Assembly: GCA_035637455.1 (NCBI GenBank)
Contig: DASPXE010000052.1
Location: forward strand, 1-30,689
Source: 20CM-4-69-16 sp035637455
GTDB lineage: Bacteria > Gemmatimonadota > Gemmatimonadetes > Gemmatimonadales > GWC2-71-9
DNA length: 30,689 nucleotides
Reading direction: 5' to 3'
Below are positions 22,837 through 30,689 of this stretch, one piece after another; the stretch's first letter is position 1, and each line of letters starts with the position of its first letter. Below the pieces are notes generated by a model. It did not search any database. It was not told the DNA's origin and worked only from the letters and a program-made list of their open reading frames with translations. The position numbers and the translations under genes are program-made.

Positions 22837-23454
22837 CTACTGCGCCGCGCGCTTCGCCGTAGGGGGCAACAGGCTGTTCAGCCGCAGGTAGATCGCCATC
22901 TGGCTGTAGTGGTCCGCCCAGTCGGCGACGGTGATCAGTGTCGCCACTGCACGCGTCGCCTTGTGGCCGCCGAAGAACGAGATGCTGTCGCTGAGCTGCG
23001 CGTCCTGCATCGCGGCGAGCGCGGTCGCGCAGAACTGGAACGAGTCCTTCAGGCCGGCCATGAGCTTTTCCTTCGGGTCGGTCCCCGAGAACTTCGGCCG
23101 CTCCGGCCCCTTCTGACCGCTCGCGGCGCTGCACAGATAGTCGTTGCCATCCGCGATCAGGTGGGCGACCACGTCCCCGAAGCTCATCTGGGCCGGCGTG
23201 GGTTTGTAGCCGTACTTATCCGCCGGCATCTCTTCCGCGGCATCCGTGATGTTCTTTGCCTGGCGCTGCTCGATGGACCGGAACGCGTTCGACACTGGAT
23301 TCTGGGCGTCCACGCCGCGCCGGTTCACCGACGCGCCGTCGGACAGGCCCACGGGCACGCCGTCGACGACGATGATCGGCTCGCGCACCTGAGCCGCGCT
23401 GGCGGCGGGCAGGGCGCAAACGGCCAGCAGGATGGTCCCGAGTGTGGCTCTCAT
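22837..23454 (-). CDS. Secreted DinB-like protein
   Basis: A 205-aa protein with a Sec signal (MRATLGTILLAVCALPAASAAQ) and a DinB/YfiT-like four-helix domain. The family's metal-site pattern is visible as FGDVVAHLIADGN in the middle and WADHYSQMAIYLRLNSLLPP near the end, the usual closing motif. The ATG at 23454 is preceded by AGGAG. DinB-like proteins are often thiol-transferase or metal-dependent enzymes of unknown substrate, and a periplasmic form is common in Acidobacteria/Gemmatimonadota-type genomes. It follows the methyltransferase gene by 86 bases on the same strand. Confidence 0.82.
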   Translation of the reverse strand: MRATLGTILLAVCALPAASAAQVREPIIVVDGVPVGLSDGASVNRRGVDAQNPVSNAFRSIEQRQAKNITDAAEEMPADKYGYKPTPAQMSFGDVVAHLIADGNDYLCSAASGQKGPERPKFSGTDPKEKLMAGLKDSFQFCATALAAMQDAQLSDSISFFGGHKATRAVATLITVADWADHYSQMAIYLRLNSLLPPTAKRAAQ

Positions 23455-23540
23455 GCCGAATCTCCTGTGAAAGACGTGGTGACGGCCGCCGAATTCTGCA
23501 CCGGAAAGCCGCTGCCGTCCAGCGGGGCAGCGGGGACGCC

Positions 23541-24149
23541 TCATCGCTCCCCCGCACCTTCCTGTTCGGTTTCCCGCCTCCCGCCGCTCGCGTACTTCTC
23601 GAAATGCGGCTTCTCGACCAAGCGATAAAAGGCGAGAATGGCGGCGTGATCGAACACGGCCGCGGCGAGGCCCGGCCAGGACCCCGTGACCAGCGCAAAG
23701 CCGTAGGTCTGCAGGTAGCCCACCGTGTACATGGGATTCTTCAGATAGCGGTAGGGGCCCGCCGTGCACGGGCCTTCCCACTCACTCGGCACGAAGAAGT
23801 CCCGCCAGTAGTACGGCCCGCCGCCGAGTGTGGCCGCGGCCCAGAGCTTGACGGACGTGCCGATGATCACGAGCAGCGTGCCCACCGCCAGCACGGCGCC
23901 GCGGGGCAGGGCGCTGCTCAGGGTGCCCCAGGTGGCGAGGCACAGCAGCACGAAGCTCGCGGCGTCGTTGTACATCAGGGTCGCTCCCAGCCGCCGGAAC
24001 CGGCGAAATCCTCCCTCGGCGCCGTGCCGCAGGGTCAAGTAGCCGGTCCGCTCCTGTCGCCCCAGCGCGAGCCCGATGTACAGCACGTAGGCCAGCCGGC
24101 TGGCGAGGTGATAGGCGAGCGCGAGCAGGCCCCAGGGAAGCGCGGACAT
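23541..24149 (-). CDS. PEMT/ICMT-family membrane methyltransferase
   Basis: A protein of about 202 residues with several hydrophobic helices, of the phospholipid/isoprenylcysteine methyltransferase family. The key C-terminal block is AGPYRYLKNPMYTVGYLQTYGFAL, matching the GPYxxxxNPxY/HPxY SAM-binding motif. It is followed by LVEKPHFEKYAS, corresponding to the EExxLxxxYG segment. Substrates in the family include phosphatidylethanolamine, isoprenylcysteine and various lipids; which applies here cannot be told. I chose the ATG at 24149; a TTG at 24185 would add 12 residues, and neither has a strong ribosome site. The C-terminus ends in a charged tail (GRRETEQEGAGER). Confidence 0.82.
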   Translation of the reverse strand: MSALPWGLLALAYHLASRLAYVLYIGLALGRQERTGYLTLRHGAEGGFRRFRRLGATLMYNDAASFVLLCLATWGTLSSALPRGAVLAVGTLLVIIGTSVKLWAAATLGGGPYYWRDFFVPSEWEGPCTAGPYRYLKNPMYTVGYLQTYGFALVTGSWPGLAAAVFDHAAILAFYRLVEKPHFEKYASGGRRETEQEGAGER

Positions 24150-24236
24150 GGCGACGGAAGCTGTAGCGCGCGCGCCAAACGTCAAGGAAGCTGGCCCGAA
24201 GCCGCGCCGGCCTCTGCGCTCGCTCGCGATCAGGGC

Positions 24237-26498
24237 TCAGAACCGCAGCAGATAGCTCAGCTTGACGAACACCTGACGGCCGATCGACGTGTCGGGTGAC
24301 CGGCGGCGCGCGACCTCAGGAGGGCTGCCCACGAGCCCGAGGTTCCGGTAGCTGTCGGTGTAGCCCACGTACACGGCCGTGCCCGGGTTCAGCAGATAGG
24401 TCAGCAGCACGTCCGCCCGCCACTGCTTGTCGTCCTCGACGTCCGCGAGGGTCGTGTCGCCGCGTTCCGCTTCGTAGTCAACGATGGCCCGCAGGGAGAC
24501 GAAGCGGTTGAACTGATAGTTGACCTTGGCGCGCAACAGGCGCTCGCTCAAGACGCGCGCTCCCCCCCGCGTGTTCAGCCGGCTGAAGATGTAGGCCTGA
24601 TCCATCCGCAGGCGCGACGTGGGCCGGAGCGTCACGTTGACCTCGGCCTCCGCCGCCCGGCCGAGGAACGGTGTCAGCCCGTCCGCCGGGTCGTGGTTCA
24701 CCGCAGTGCCCCACGTGTAGGAGGCGTCGAGCCCGAACCACTTGAGCCACTCGGTTGCAAGCGTGGCCTTAGTCTCGTAGGGGCGGAACCCGACTTCCTC
24801 GAACAGCTCGAAGGCCTCGGTCCGCTCCAGCTTGATCTCGCTCTGGCCGACGAGCTCCACTTTGAACTGAGCGCCGATCTCCCGGTCCAGGATGGCGCCG
24901 CCCGGGTCCCAGTTGTACAGGATGGATAGGGTGGGGCCGTAGGCGACCACTGGGCTGCCCTTGGGCCGCCACTTGTACTGCCACTCGTGCTTCGTTTGGC
25001 GGTAGCCCGTGCGCTTCACGAAGCCGAGGGGGGCGGCGAAGTCGGGGCTGAATGCTAAGTAACGGCCGACGTAGTCGACGTGGCGCCCGTCGCGCTGCAG
25101 CTCCGCCAGGGCGCCGAATCCCGCGACCAGCGCGCTTTCGTCGAGCTCACGCGTCTCGCTCCGGATCACCTGGCCGACGAATGCCCAGTTCTTGCCGAAC
25201 CGCAACCGGCCGTCGAGCGAGTACATCCGGTTGAAGCTTCCTTCAAGCTCGCGGTCGGTGACCAGGAAGCCGATGGTCGACTCCTCCCCGAGCTCGCGCT
25301 GGACGCGGAGCGCGCCGACTCCCGCCCGGCTGCCGGCGAGCGGATCGGGCGCGGGCACGTGGCCGGGCTCCCGGTCGTTGATGGCGATGGCGCCCACGGT
25401 CCAACGCCCCGCCTTGCCGGTGAGCCGGAGGCCAGCGCCCGGATCCACCACGCGGCGCGAGAAGAACAGGTTCACGGGCGTCTGGAAGTAGCCGGCGTTT
25501 TCGATGAAGAACGGCCGCTTTTCCGGGAAGAACACCTCGAAGCGCTCGTTCAGCGTGACCTGCGGATCGTCCGTCTCGACCTGGCTGAAGTCGGGGTTGA
25601 CCGTCGCGTCCAGCGTCAAGGCGTCCCGCAGCACGACCTTCGCGTCGAGCCCGACGCGCTCGTCGCCCTCCGTCACGAACGCCAGCGCGTCCTCGTCGAG
25701 GAACCGAGCGCGCGCCAGGGTGCTGTAGGGGTTGAGCTGGATGTTGCGTCCGGGCGAGATGCGCTCGAGCCCCTGGAGCACGGCGAACTGGGGCACGAAG
25801 CCCTTGACGCGCTTGGTGAGGTGCGGCCAATAGGATTCTTCGTTGTTGCGCCGGATGATCCGGCCCACCGCGACGCCCCAGGTCTGGACGGGCGCGCGCG
25901 GGAACCGCAAGCTGCGGAACGGGATGGCGAGCCGGACGACGTAGCCGTCCTCCGTTAGACGGCCCTCCGACTGCCACACCACGTCGTAGCTCAGATCCTC
26001 GTCCTGGCCCTCCGTGCGGATGCCGTCGAGCTGCACACCCCGCGGGTTGGCCATGAAGACGTAGGCGTGTTCTCGATCGTGGAACGCGTCCAGATAGATC
26101 GCCACCGCGTCGTCGCCGCCGATCTCCTCGCGCCGGGCAATGCTCGCCCGGATCTTGGCGGGCTCGTCGCGGCACACGAAGACCGCGTAGAGGTTGTCGT
26201 CGTCGTAGGAGAGGTAGACCGTGGTCGGCTGGCCGACCGGCGTGCCGTCGCCCGGCTCGCGCTGGCGCAGGTCGGTGATAGCGACGCCGAGGCCGCCCTC
26301 GCCCGTCTCGATGTACCGGTGCCGTGGCCCACCCTCCGTGTGGCGGCGGTCCAGGAATTCATCCAGATGCGGGGGCGACGAGACGCGGCTGATCTGGAGC
26401 AGGCGCGCCGGCTCTTGGGCGTCGCAAAGCCGCACACTCAGAACGAGTGCGCCGAGTGAGATGACGAAGCATGCGACACGATGCGGGATCAAACTCAC
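24237..26498 (-). CDS. DUF5916 outer-membrane protein with N-terminal CBM9-like domain
   Basis: A 753-aa exported protein. The signal peptide covers about 1-27 (LGALVLSVRLCDAQE). Residues about 40-215 form a CBM9-like sugar-binding sandwich (TTVYLSYDDDNLYAVFVCRDEP, GGDDAVAIYLDAFHDREHAYVFMANPRGVQLDG, GYVVRLAIPFRSLRFP). The rest is the DUF5916 beta-barrel-like domain with the hallmark LDATVNPDFSQVETDDPQVTLNERFEVFFPEKRPFFIENAGYF, ending in an outer-membrane-type C-terminal Phe (LSYLLRF). The start is a GTG at 26498 after GGGAGG. Function is unknown; a role in glycan binding or transport at the outer membrane is inferred from the domain pair. The length is normal for the family. Confidence 0.9.
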   Translation of the reverse strand: MSLIPHRVACFVISLGALVLSVRLCDAQEPARLLQISRVSSPPHLDEFLDRRHTEGGPRHRYIETGEGGLGVAITDLRQREPGDGTPVGQPTTVYLSYDDDNLYAVFVCRDEPAKIRASIARREEIGGDDAVAIYLDAFHDREHAYVFMANPRGVQLDGIRTEGQDEDLSYDVVWQSEGRLTEDGYVVRLAIPFRSLRFPRAPVQTWGVAVGRIIRRNNEESYWPHLTKRVKGFVPQFAVLQGLERISPGRNIQLNPYSTLARARFLDEDALAFVTEGDERVGLDAKVVLRDALTLDATVNPDFSQVETDDPQVTLNERFEVFFPEKRPFFIENAGYFQTPVNLFFSRRVVDPGAGLRLTGKAGRWTVGAIAINDREPGHVPAPDPLAGSRAGVGALRVQRELGEESTIGFLVTDRELEGSFNRMYSLDGRLRFGKNWAFVGQVIRSETRELDESALVAGFGALAELQRDGRHVDYVGRYLAFSPDFAAPLGFVKRTGYRQTKHEWQYKWRPKGSPVVAYGPTLSILYNWDPGGAILDREIGAQFKVELVGQSEIKLERTEAFELFEEVGFRPYETKATLATEWLKWFGLDASYTWGTAVNHDPADGLTPFLGRAAEAEVNVTLRPTSRLRMDQAYIFSRLNTRGGARVLSERLLRAKVNYQFNRFVSLRAIVDYEAERGDTTLADVEDDKQWRADVLLTYLLNPGTAVYVGYTDSYRNLGLVGSPPEVARRRSPDTSIGRQVFVKLSYLLRF

Positions 26499-26555
26499 GG
26501 TAACCTCCCTGACCTTGCAACCGCTCGTCGTGGCTGGCGCCGCAACACCGTTCCC

Positions 26556-27494
26556 TCAGAGCGCCCCGGCCAGGCGGGCGGCCTCGCCCAAGAGAACCTG
26601 CGCCCGCGCGCCCCAGTCGTCCTTGCGCCGCTTCAGCTGACGCCGGGCGAGACGCAGCAAGGCCGCTACCCGGTACCAGATCAGGGCGTCGCCGTCCAAG
26701 AACGGCCGCGTCCCGGCCAGAAACACCGCTTGTGCGCGCGCCGCCGCCCGCGCCGCGGCCGCGTCGAGCAGCCCGGTTCGCGTCACCGTGGCCAAGAACA
26801 TGGCGGCGTCGAGTTCCAGCGGTCCCTGCCCGAAGTGTCGCCAGTCGATCACACCCACAGCGTCGTCCTGATCCAGCACGTGCCGGTCGTACAGCGCGCC
26901 GTGTACGAGTCGTGGCACACCGTCACTCGGTTGCGAGTCCGCCAGCGCCTCGCCTACCGCGCTCGCGGCGGCTCGGAGCGTGGGGTCCACGGCGACGAGC
27001 TCGGTGACGCTTCGGCCCGCCTCGCAGAGCACGTGTCCCGCGCCCAGCGCCTGGCCGAGGGGCACCGGCAGCGAGAACGCGCGCTCGAGCCAGCGCGCCG
27101 CCAGCTCCCCAGCACGCTCGCCCTGCCCCGTCTTCAGCAGCTCGTGCGTCGTGGCTCCGTCGAGCCAACCGATGACGAGCACCCGGAAGTCGTGGTCCCA
27201 AGCGAGGAGGGGCGGCACCCGGGTCCCCGAGTCCCCTCCCAGCCCGGCTGCGAGGGCCTGGTACAACCCGGCTTCAGCCGCCGGATCCGCGGTGTATGCC
27301 TTCACGACGAAGTGACGGTGCTCCGCCCGCACCTCGATCGTGGCCCGCGAGCCCGGCGTGTAGCCGCGGAGCACCAGCTCGACCCCGCGACCGTCCAGAC
27401 CCAGGGCCGGGATCGCCCGCGCCAGGCCCAACGCGCGGATCGCGCCTACACCCGGCAGCGCCGGATCGTCAGGAAGGTCGGTCGCGGGTTTCAT
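26556..27494 (-). CDS. APH/choline-kinase-fold protein, paralogue 1 (catalytic Asp missing)
   Basis: A 312-aa protein with the aminoglycoside-phosphotransferase fold. The beta3 Lys is Lys65 in FVVKAYTADPAAEAGLY, and the hinge region is VPPLLAWDHDFRVLVIGWLDGATTHEL. The catalytic loop reads HGALYDRHVL (His198-Gly199-Ala200) where canonical APH enzymes have HGDLHxxNxL, so both the catalytic Asp and the metal-binding Asn are replaced. The second metal Asp is kept (Asp217 in VIDWRHFGQGP), as is ELDAAMFLAT. It is the most downstream of three paralogues on this strand, begins 26 bases inside paralogue 2, and lacks the C-terminal tail the other two share. Activity may be lost or altered. Confidence 0.85.
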   Translation of the reverse strand: MKPATDLPDDPALPGVGAIRALGLARAIPALGLDGRGVELVLRGYTPGSRATIEVRAEHRHFVVKAYTADPAAEAGLYQALAAGLGGDSGTRVPPLLAWDHDFRVLVIGWLDGATTHELLKTGQGERAGELAARWLERAFSLPVPLGQALGAGHVLCEAGRSVTELVAVDPTLRAAASAVGEALADSQPSDGVPRLVHGALYDRHVLDQDDAVGVIDWRHFGQGPLELDAAMFLATVTRTGLLDAAAARAAARAQAVFLAGTRPFLDGDALIWYRVAALLRLARRQLKRRKDDWGARAQVLLGEAARLAGAL

Positions 27495-28584
27495 CGAGCA
27501 GCCTGCGGATCCGCTCGAGCTCTTCGGGCGTCGCCGGTCTGGTCGCGAGCGCCCGGAGGATCAGCTGGAGGGCCGCGCCATTGAGCTTGAACGCCGACGC
27601 CGGCGCCGCGGCACGTTGCTCCACCGGTTCCGGCTGCCCCGCGCGCTCCGCAAGCCGCATGGCCTCGCGCAGCTGGGCCTCCGCCCGCGCCAACCAGTCG
27701 GGCTTCCGCCGCTCGACGACGCGGACCTTAGCCGCGAGCCGCAGCAAGGCGGCCGCCCGGTGCCACGCGAGTGCGCGCTCGTCGAGCAGGCCCTCGGTCC
27801 CGGCCAGTAACGCCTGCTCCGCTCGCGCGGCATCGGCGACGAGCGCCGGGTGATCGAGCCCGAGCCGCCATGTCGTGGCGAGGAACATGCCGGCGTCCAG
27901 CTCGCACGGCCCTTGGCCGTAGCGCTCCCAGTCGATCACTCCCGGGCCGTCGCCCAGCTCCAGCACGTGCCGGGCGTAGAACGTGCCGTGCAGCAGGCGC
28001 GGTGCCTGCTCCCGTGGCTGCGTGTTGGCCAGCACTCGGGCCAACGCCTTGGCCGTCTTGCCCAGGCCGGGATCCGCCGCTACCAGGGCGGCGACCCATT
28101 CACCCGCCCGGTACAGCACGCGCGCCGAGCCCAGCTTCGGCCCGAGACCCAAAGGGAGCGCGGCAGCGCACCGCATCCAATCCGCGGCCAGCTGGCCGGC
28201 GCGCGCGCCCTTCCCCACCTTGACCAGCTCGTGCACCGTCGGTCCCTCCAGCCAGCCGATGACCAAGATCCGAAGGTCGTGTTGTCGAGCGAGGAGCGGC
28301 GGCACGCGGGGTCCGGCGTGGCCGGCGAGCCCGGCGCGGGCGAGGGCCTCGTACAGCTCGGCCTCCGGTGCGGGGTCGTACGCGTAGAGCTTGATGGCGA
28401 GGTGCCGGAGCCCCACGTGCGCTTCGAGTGTGGCGCGGGCCCCAGGCGTATAGCCGACGAGGCGGATTTCTACGGGACCTTCCTCGACCTCGAGCTGCGG
28501 GATGGCACGGGCCAGGCCCAGCGTGCGGATCGCCTCGATCCCCGGCAGCGCGGGATCAGCGGGAAGCTCGGTGGTCGGTTTCAT
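27469..28584 (-). CDS. APH/choline-kinase-fold protein, paralogue 2 (catalytic Asp missing)
   Basis: A 371-aa paralogue. The beginning MKPTTELPADPALPGIEAIR closely matches that of paralogue 1. Lys65 is in LAIKLYAYDPAPEAELY. The catalytic loop is HGTFYARHVL (His199, Thr201 for Asp) and the retained metal Asp is Asp218 in VIDWERYGQGP. After the kinase-like core comes a Pro/Ala-rich linker (about 315-330) and a helical tail, LILRALATRPATPEELERIR, which paralogue 3 also has. The 3' end overlaps the start of paralogue 1 by 26 bases, so the two are translationally coupled. About 190 bases separate it from the phytase fragment upstream. The ATG is at 28584 with only a weak GGGA site. Confidence 0.85.
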   Translation of the reverse strand: MKPTTELPADPALPGIEAIRTLGLARAIPQLEVEEGPVEIRLVGYTPGARATLEAHVGLRHLAIKLYAYDPAPEAELYEALARAGLAGHAGPRVPPLLARQHDLRILVIGWLEGPTVHELVKVGKGARAGQLAADWMRCAAALPLGLGPKLGSARVLYRAGEWVAALVAADPGLGKTAKALARVLANTQPREQAPRLLHGTFYARHVLELGDGPGVIDWERYGQGPCELDAGMFLATTWRLGLDHPALVADAARAEQALLAGTEGLLDERALAWHRAAALLRLAAKVRVVERRKPDWLARAEAQLREAMRLAERAGQPEPVEQRAAAPASAFKLNGAALQLILRALATRPATPEELERIRRLLDETRDRPS

Positions 28585-28774
28585 TCGTCCCGCAGCCCGC
28601 CTCGATTCGCTCGATGGAGGTTCGCACGCTACCGCCGCAGACGCGCCGACGTTTCAAATAGCAATGGATGTGCCTGAACGAACCTCCGCAGAGACCCAGC
28701 AGTCCGCGGCCCCGCCACGACGCTAGCGTGGCAGCGTCGCCGCACGCTGCTGCGCTCCCTCTGCGTGGCACCGA

Positions 28775-29113
28775 TCACACGGGAGCCTCCGAGCCCTGAC
28801 GCCTGACTCGGCACGTCGTATCGATCAGCAGGCTCGTTCCGGCGATGTCTTCCCAGGCGTAGAGCTCGAAGTTTTGGTTGCCGCCGGCGTTCTGGCCGTC
28901 CTGCACGATGAACACGCCCTGCGCGAAAGGCCGCGACGTCGCGCAGCTGGTGACTTCGATGCCGTCCGTGTCGCTCACGTCGTCGATGCGGGCTCCCTTC
29001 GGATCGATTGTGAGGACGTAGCGGTTCGCCCCCGCCCGCTCGTACACCTTGTACGTGTTGTTTCCCTGGCTCGACGCAATCAAGTAGCCGCGTCCTGAGC
29101 GTGCACGTCGCAT
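28775..29113 (-). pseudogene. C-terminal fragment of a beta-propeller phytase
   Basis: 112 codons that match only the last part of beta-propeller phytases: GYLIASSQGNNTYKVYERAG, then SDTDGIEV, VFIVQDGQN and NQNFELYAWEDIA, all typical of the final blades. Full-length enzymes have roughly 350-400 residues, so at least two-thirds is missing, and no phytase-like sequence remains upstream: the DNA there encodes paralogue 3. There is no signal peptide. The ATG at 29113 is three bases after the paralogue 3 stop, with GGAGG eight bases before it, so the piece may still be translated. It cannot form a complete propeller. I call it a remnant; a small functional protein is less likely but possible. Confidence 0.7.
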
Positions 29114-29116
29114 CGG

Positions 29117-30232
29117 TCACACCTCCGACACTCGGTCGTGGCTTTCACGGAGCAACGCGCGGATCTGGTCCAGCTCTTCCGGCGTGGCCGGCCTGGTGGA
29201 CAGCGCTCGCAGCACCAGCTCGAGCGCGGGCGACTTGAACCGGAACGCCGCGCGCCTACGCGGCGCGATCGCTTCACGCGGGGCCGCGCACTCGGCGAGC
29301 AGCGCGGCCTCGGCCAGCAAGGCGTGCGCCCGCGCCCGCCAGTCGCCCCGCGCGGCGCTCGGCAGGCGCTCCGTGAGCTGCAGCAGCGCCGCCGACCGAT
29401 GCCAGTCCAACGCCCGCTCGTCCAGCAGGCCGCGCGTCCCCTCGAGAAACGCTTGCTCCGCGAGTAGCGCCTCGCCCGCGTGCGCGGGATGCAGCAGCCG
29501 CAGCCGGGACAGCGTGGCCAGGAACATCCCCGCGTCGAGCTCCGCCGGCCCCTGCCCGAAGCGGTGCCAGTCGATCACGCCTGGGCCCTCCCCAGTGTCG
29601 AGGATATGGCGGGCGTAGAGCGTCCCATGCACCAGTCCCACGACGCCGTCGTCCCGTGGCTCAGTGCGTGCCAACGCCTCGGCCAGCGCCCTGGCGGCAG
29701 CGCCGACCGAGAGGTCCGCGGTGCCGAGCGTGCCGATCCAGGCGCGAGTCTCGTGCATCATCCCCGCTGCGCCTAAGGGCAGGCCGAGCTTCACCGGCAG
29801 GGACGCCGTGCGCCGCAGCCACTGCGCGGCCAGCTCGCCGGCGCGGCGACCCTGCCCCTGCTTGACCAGCTCGTGCGTCGTGGGCCCCTCCAGCCAGCCG
29901 ATCACCAGCACGCGCAAATCGTGGTCCCAGGCCAAGAGCGGGGGCACCCGGGCCCCGGAGTCTCCGGCGAGCCCGGCCGCCCCCAGCGCCTGGTACAGCG
30001 CCGCCTCCGGCGCCGGATCGTCCGCGAACGTCTTGACGGCGAACCGACGCTGCCCCACCCGCGCGTCGAGCGTGGCCCGCGCACCAGGGTGGTAGCCACA
30101 CAGCACGAGCTCGACCCCTCCCCCTCCCTGCTCGAGCCCCAGGGCTGGGATCGCTCGAGCCAGGCCTCCATCGCGGATCGCCATCAGTCCCGGCAGCCGG
30201 GGATCGTCAGGGAGGTCGCCAGTCGGTCTCAT
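29117..30232 (-). CDS. APH/choline-kinase-fold protein, paralogue 3 (catalytic Asp missing)
   Basis: A 371-aa paralogue starting at the ATG at 30232, seven bases after the stop of the outer-membrane barrel gene. The beginning RPTGDLPDDPRLPGLMAIR aligns with the other two. Lys67 is in FAVKTFADDPAPEAALY. The catalytic loop is HGTLYARHIL (His202, Thr204 for Asp) and the retained metal Asp is Asp221 in VIDWHRFGQGP. The C-terminal tail LVLRALSTRPATPEELDQIR parallels that of paralogue 2. The open frame extends upstream to 30334 but would overlap the barrel gene. It is probably co-transcribed with the barrel gene, which suggests a link to uptake at the outer membrane. Confidence 0.85.
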   Translation of the reverse strand: MRPTGDLPDDPRLPGLMAIRDGGLARAIPALGLEQGGGGVELVLCGYHPGARATLDARVGQRRFAVKTFADDPAPEAALYQALGAAGLAGDSGARVPPLLAWDHDLRVLVIGWLEGPTTHELVKQGQGRRAGELAAQWLRRTASLPVKLGLPLGAAGMMHETRAWIGTLGTADLSVGAAARALAEALARTEPRDDGVVGLVHGTLYARHILDTGEGPGVIDWHRFGQGPAELDAGMFLATLSRLRLLHPAHAGEALLAEQAFLEGTRGLLDERALDWHRSAALLQLTERLPSAARGDWRARAHALLAEAALLAECAAPREAIAPRRRAAFRFKSPALELVLRALSTRPATPEELDQIRALLRESHDRVSEV

Positions 30233-30239
30233 GCGCCCT

Positions 30240-30689
30240 CTACGGAGCCTCCGGAGACTTGAGCGGCTCGGGGACCTTGCGCCACTGCTCGGGCGTGAGC
30301 ACGGCACGGACGCGCTGCAGCGCCCGGTGGGCACTTTGGCTCAGCACGTCGAGCGAGTCCGCGATCGCGCGCAGCGCCGCGACCTGTTCCGCGGAGAGCC
30401 CAAGCGAGTCTCGGAATAACATGATTCGCGCGACGGGATTGGCGAGCGGCTGCCGTGCCGGGGCCGGGGAGCCCAAGTCCGGCGTAGCGGCGGCTCTGTC
30501 CGGCCCCCCGGCGGCGCGGCGGCCCGACGCGCGCAGCCGGTCGCGCAGGCGGTCGGGGCCGAGGGTGAGGCGCGCCTGCAGGCCGATCTGGAAGGGGACC
30601 GTGACACCGCCGTTCCCCGAGGTGCTCGCGCCGAACCGGCCGTTGACGGCATAGCGAAACCGGGCGGTCGCCGGGTCGAAGCCGCGCAC
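30240..30689 (-). CDS. C-terminus of a TonB-receptor-like outer-membrane barrel with helical tail (partial)
   Basis: About 150 codons, open to the right edge. The first part has alternating barrel strands ending PFQIGLQARLTLGPDRLRDRLR, like the closing strands of TonB-dependent receptor-type proteins from Gemmatimonadota. Unusually the chain continues for about 95 residues: a Pro/Ala/Gly-rich linker, then helices IMLFRDSLGLSAEQVAALRAIADSLDVLS and VRAVLTPEQWRKVPE. These resemble the LTxxQ helices of Spy/CpxP-like periplasmic proteins. The assignment of the missing N-terminal part (plug, carboxypeptidase-like domain) is an expectation, not seen. It lies seven bases before paralogue 3. Confidence 0.65.
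   Translation of the reverse strand: MRGFDPATARFRYAVNGRFGASTSGNGGVTVPFQIGLQARLTLGPDRLRDRLRASGRRAAGGPDRAAATPDLGSPAPARQPLANPVARIMLFRDSLGLSAEQVAALRAIADSLDVLSQSAHRALQRVRAVLTPEQWRKVPEPLKSPEAP

Noticed and set aside
30233..30334. Longer form of kinase-fold paralogue 3 starting at 30334
   Set aside because: It would overlap the end of the barrel gene and adds residues absent from the two other paralogues, which all begin with the same M-[KR]-P motif.

Overview
This is a GC-rich bacterial chromosomal window from a soil-type, Gram-negative-architecture organism. It carries three outer-membrane factors or barrels, two lipoprotein RND adaptors, a DUF5916 barrel protein, and many ATGA/GTGA-coupled operons. 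I infer Gemmatimonadota or a close relative from the DUF5916 protein, the extended C-terminus of the TonB-receptor-like barrel and the ECF-sigma/YCII/VOC gene content; no rRNA or marker gene here proves it.

Left to right. (1) 1-2486, minus strand: a small Cys-containing secreted protein, a CusC/CzcC-like outer-membrane factor and a CusB-like adaptor that runs off the left edge, behind a convincing sigma70-type promoter. (2) 2678-9982, plus strand: a group of small enzymes around an ECF42-type sigma factor with a long C-terminal helical-repeat domain. It includes a PhnB-like VOC protein, two YCII/DGPF proteins, a BNR-repeat protein coupled to a MoaD/ThiS-like protein, an alpha/beta hydrolase, a DUF1801 protein, a second VOC protein, a stand-alone 5'-3' exonuclease-like protein and a DoxX protein. 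Three copies of TGTCGA/GGTCGA-N17-CGACG lie before three of these genes and match the promoter type reported for ECF42, so the region looks like a locally encoded regulon. (3) 9963-12209: a MATE exporter, a convergent membrane-anchored unknown protein and tRNA-Leu(GAG). (4) 12293-18980: a degenerate histidine kinase with an intact receiver, then a complete tripartite RND pump (outer-membrane factor, adaptor, permease), ending in a cluster of palindromes that also encodes the last residues of the permease. (5) 19051-21468, minus strand: tRNA-Glu(CTC), tRNA-Glu(TTC) and tRNA-Lys(CTT), then an OmpR-type regulator and its sensor kinase. The spacer between the Glu and Lys tRNAs holds two facing arrays of 13-bp-period CGTCACG/CGTGACG repeats. 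(6) 21574-26498: a membrane GGDEF diguanylate cyclase, a secreted DinB-like protein, a PEMT/ICMT-like methyltransferase and the DUF5916 protein. (7) 26556-30689, minus strand: the C-terminus of a TonB-receptor-like barrel with a helical tail, followed by three paralogous APH/choline-kinase-fold proteins that all lack the catalytic Asp of the HGD loop, with a C-terminal beta-propeller-phytase fragment lodged between them.

The three points most worth following are the tandem family of altered APH-fold proteins beside a phytase remnant and an outer-membrane receptor, the inferred ECF42 regulon with its MoaD/BNR pair and exonuclease, and the 13-bp repeat arrays between the tRNA genes.
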